Shown here piece after piece: positions 3,905 through 5,165 of a DNA stretch of 5,165 nt. Both the position numbers and the translations under genes were made by a program. Under the pieces are notes generated by a model. That model was not told the DNA's origin and ran no database searches. It saw only the letters and a program-made list of their open reading frames with translations. The stretch comes from a bacterium. Its GTDB lineage: Bacteria > Chloroflexota > Dormibacteria > Aeolococcales > Aeolococcaceae. Position 1 is the first letter of the stretch, and every line of letters starts with the position of its first letter. Where the stretch lies: positions 1 to 5,165 of the forward strand of contig JAJZMA010000196.1 of assembly GCA_021850405.1 (NCBI GenBank), written 5' to 3'.

Positions 3905-5165
3905 ATGCCGAGAGACTTGCCGCTTGGGAACGGACGCATGCTGTACTGCTTTGACAGCCGTTACCAGCTCAGGGACATCTACTTCCCTCACATAGGAATG
4001 GAAAGCCATTGCAACGGCTCCGTCAGCCGCCTGGGTGTCTGGCTGGACGGCGTTTTCTCATGGGCAGGAGATGATGGCTGGACGAAGACCCTCGGCTATG
4101 AGCCCGGCACACTCGTCACTGCTGTCCACCTGCAGCACCGTGCCATGGAAGTGGAAATTGAAATCCACGAATGCATCGACTTTCACGAGCGCATATACGT
4201 GCGCCAGATCGACGTAACGGGAACGGGCAGCTCTGAAAGAGCGCTGCGCCTGTTCATCCACCACGACCTCCATATGGGAGGAAATGACATCGGTGACACC
4301 GCCTACTTTGACCCAGGGGCAACAGCGATGGTCCACTACAAGGATAACTTCTACCTGCTCTGCTCAGGAATGGCAGCCGACCACAAAGGGACTGCCGCCA
4401 CAGCCAGACTCGACGGATTTGCTGCCGGGCAAGCTGAGATGGGCGGCAGCGAGGGCACCTGGAAGGACGCTGAAGATGGACAGCTGAGCAACAACCCCGT
4501 TGCGCAGGGGAGCGTGGATTCGGTATTCCAGCTCAACCACACCCTCCTTCCGGGAAGTGCTGCCAGGTTCTACACCTGGGATATCGCCGGCAGCCACATT
4601 GGCGAGGTACATGCACTTAACCAGCTCGTCTGCGAGCGCGGACCCTCCTCACTGCTCTCAAGAACCCGGACGTACTGGAGGCTATGGGGAGAAAAACTGC
4701 CCGCAGGCATCGACAGTCTGCCTGCTGAGGTTGCAAACCTCTACACCCGCTCCATCCTGACGCTGCGCACCCAGATTGACCAGGAAGGAGGAATACTGGC
4801 TGCAAACGATTCCGACATCATCGGTTTCGCGCGCGATAGCTACAGCTATGTGTGGCCCCGTGACGGTGCAATAACGGCGGCTGCACTGCTGGATGCCGGG
4901 TACCAAAATATTGCGCTGGCATTTTTCAGGTTCTGTGAAGGAGTGATAAGAAAGGAAGGATATTTCCTTCACAAGTATTCCCCGGACGGATGTCTTGCCT
5001 CATCCTGGCACCCATGGGTACGTGATGGAAAACCAGTGCTCCCTATACAGGAAGACGAAACCGCGCTGGTAATATGGGCGCTCGAGCGCTACTTTGCCAA
5101 AACCCATGACGTCGACGGCATCTCGCCGCTCTACAGGAATCTGGTCACCACCCCAGCCAGCTTCA
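3905..5165 (+). CDS. Glycoside hydrolase family 15 protein (glucoamylase/trehalase type), N-terminal 420 residues, runs off right edge
   Basis: This is an inverting alpha-glucosidase-type enzyme; GH15 includes glucoamylases, glucodextranases and trehalases. The frame is open from ATG 3905 to the window end. No signal peptide is visible, so it is probably cytoplasmic and may act on storage glucan, maltodextrin or trehalose. The N-terminal beta-sandwich spans roughly residues 1-260: NGRMLYCFDSRYQLRDIYFP (9-28), FHERIYVRQI (95-104), GTWKDAEDGQLS (184-195) and GSVDSV (202-207). The (alpha/alpha)6 catalytic domain starts near 280, with ARDSYSYVWPRDGA (309-322), whose WPRD forms the sugar-binding subsite, and PIQEDETA (380-387), whose Glu385 fits the family's general acid. 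The general base Glu lies past the window. A full protein would be about 600-650 residues. The start is fixed by an in-frame TAA at 3893. Arginine is AGA/AGG in 10 of 25 cases. Trehalase versus glucoamylase activity cannot be decided from this half. Confidence 0.93.
   Translation, partial: MPRDLPLGNGRMLYCFDSRYQLRDIYFPHIGMESHCNGSVSRLGVWLDGVFSWAGDDGWTKTLGYEPGTLVTAVHLQHRAMEVEIEIHECIDFHERIYVRQIDVTGTGSSERALRLFIHHDLHMGGNDIGDTAYFDPGATAMVHYKDNFYLLCSGMAADHKGTAATARLDGFAAGQAEMGGSEGTWKDAEDGQLSNNPVAQGSVDSVFQLNHTLLPGSAARFYTWDIAGSHIGEVHALNQLVCERGPSSLLSRTRTYWRLWGEKLPAGIDSLPAEVANLYTRSILTLRTQIDQEGGILAANDSDIIGFARDSYSYVWPRDGAITAAALLDAGYQNIALAFFRFCEGVIRKEGYFLHKYSPDGCLASSWHPWVRDGKPVLPIQEDETALVIWALERYFAKTHDVDGISPLYRNLVTTPASF

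Noticed and set aside
3352..3939. Minus-strand open frames of 195 and 137 codons opposite the phosphatase gene
   Set aside because: Their composition is that of a shadow frame, with no motifs; the plus strand carries an intact catalytic set.
1..5165. CRISPR array, insertion sequence, phage, toxin-antitoxin or defence genes
   Set aside because: No regularly spaced long repeats, terminal inverted repeats, transposase or integrase motifs, or small paired open frames were seen on either strand.

Overview
The window is bacterial chromosome with moderately high GC (judged by eye, not counted). Its closest affinity looks actinobacterial-type. The sdhC-sdhA pair is of the mycobacterial Sdh1 (Rv0249c/Rv0248c-like) kind, the four-helix membrane protein beside it resembles proteins I associate with Actinomycetota, and both tRNAs fold as bacterial tRNAs. 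Arginine AGA/AGG and isoleucine ATA codons are used freely, which does not fit a classic very-high-GC actinomycete. A deep-branching actinobacterial lineage or a neighbouring phylum is therefore possible, and I cannot name the genus.

Layout: the window is organised around a divergent pair of tRNA genes at about 2670-2917. Leftward on the minus strand lie tRNA-His(GTG), an RDD-family membrane protein, a conserved four-helix membrane protein of unknown function, sdhC (five-helix membrane anchor of succinate dehydrogenase) and the first 94 codons of sdhA (flavoprotein), which runs off the left edge. Rightward on the plus strand lie tRNA-Arg(TCT), a histidine-phosphatase-superfamily protein with an RHC instead of RHG motif, and the first 420 codons of a GH15 glucoamylase/trehalase-type glycoside hydrolase, which runs off the right edge. 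The GH15 gene is intact as far as it can be read.

How the genes work together: sdhC and sdhA are separated by 4 nt and are clearly one operon feeding electrons from succinate to the quinone pool; sdhB would be expected beyond the left edge. The other genes are ordinary housekeeping or accessory metabolism with no shared pathway that I can show. The RDD and four-helix genes have good Shine-Dalgarno sites, whereas GH15 (and perhaps the phosphatase gene) has a TAnnnT element ending exactly 6 nt before its ATG, the layout expected of leaderless transcripts.

I found no CRISPR array, insertion sequence, phage gene, toxin-antitoxin pair or defence module. Nothing here is a convincing new system. 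The items most worth a second look are the unknown four-helix protein with its phased upstream repeats, the Cys/His set in SdhC, and the leaderless-type starts.
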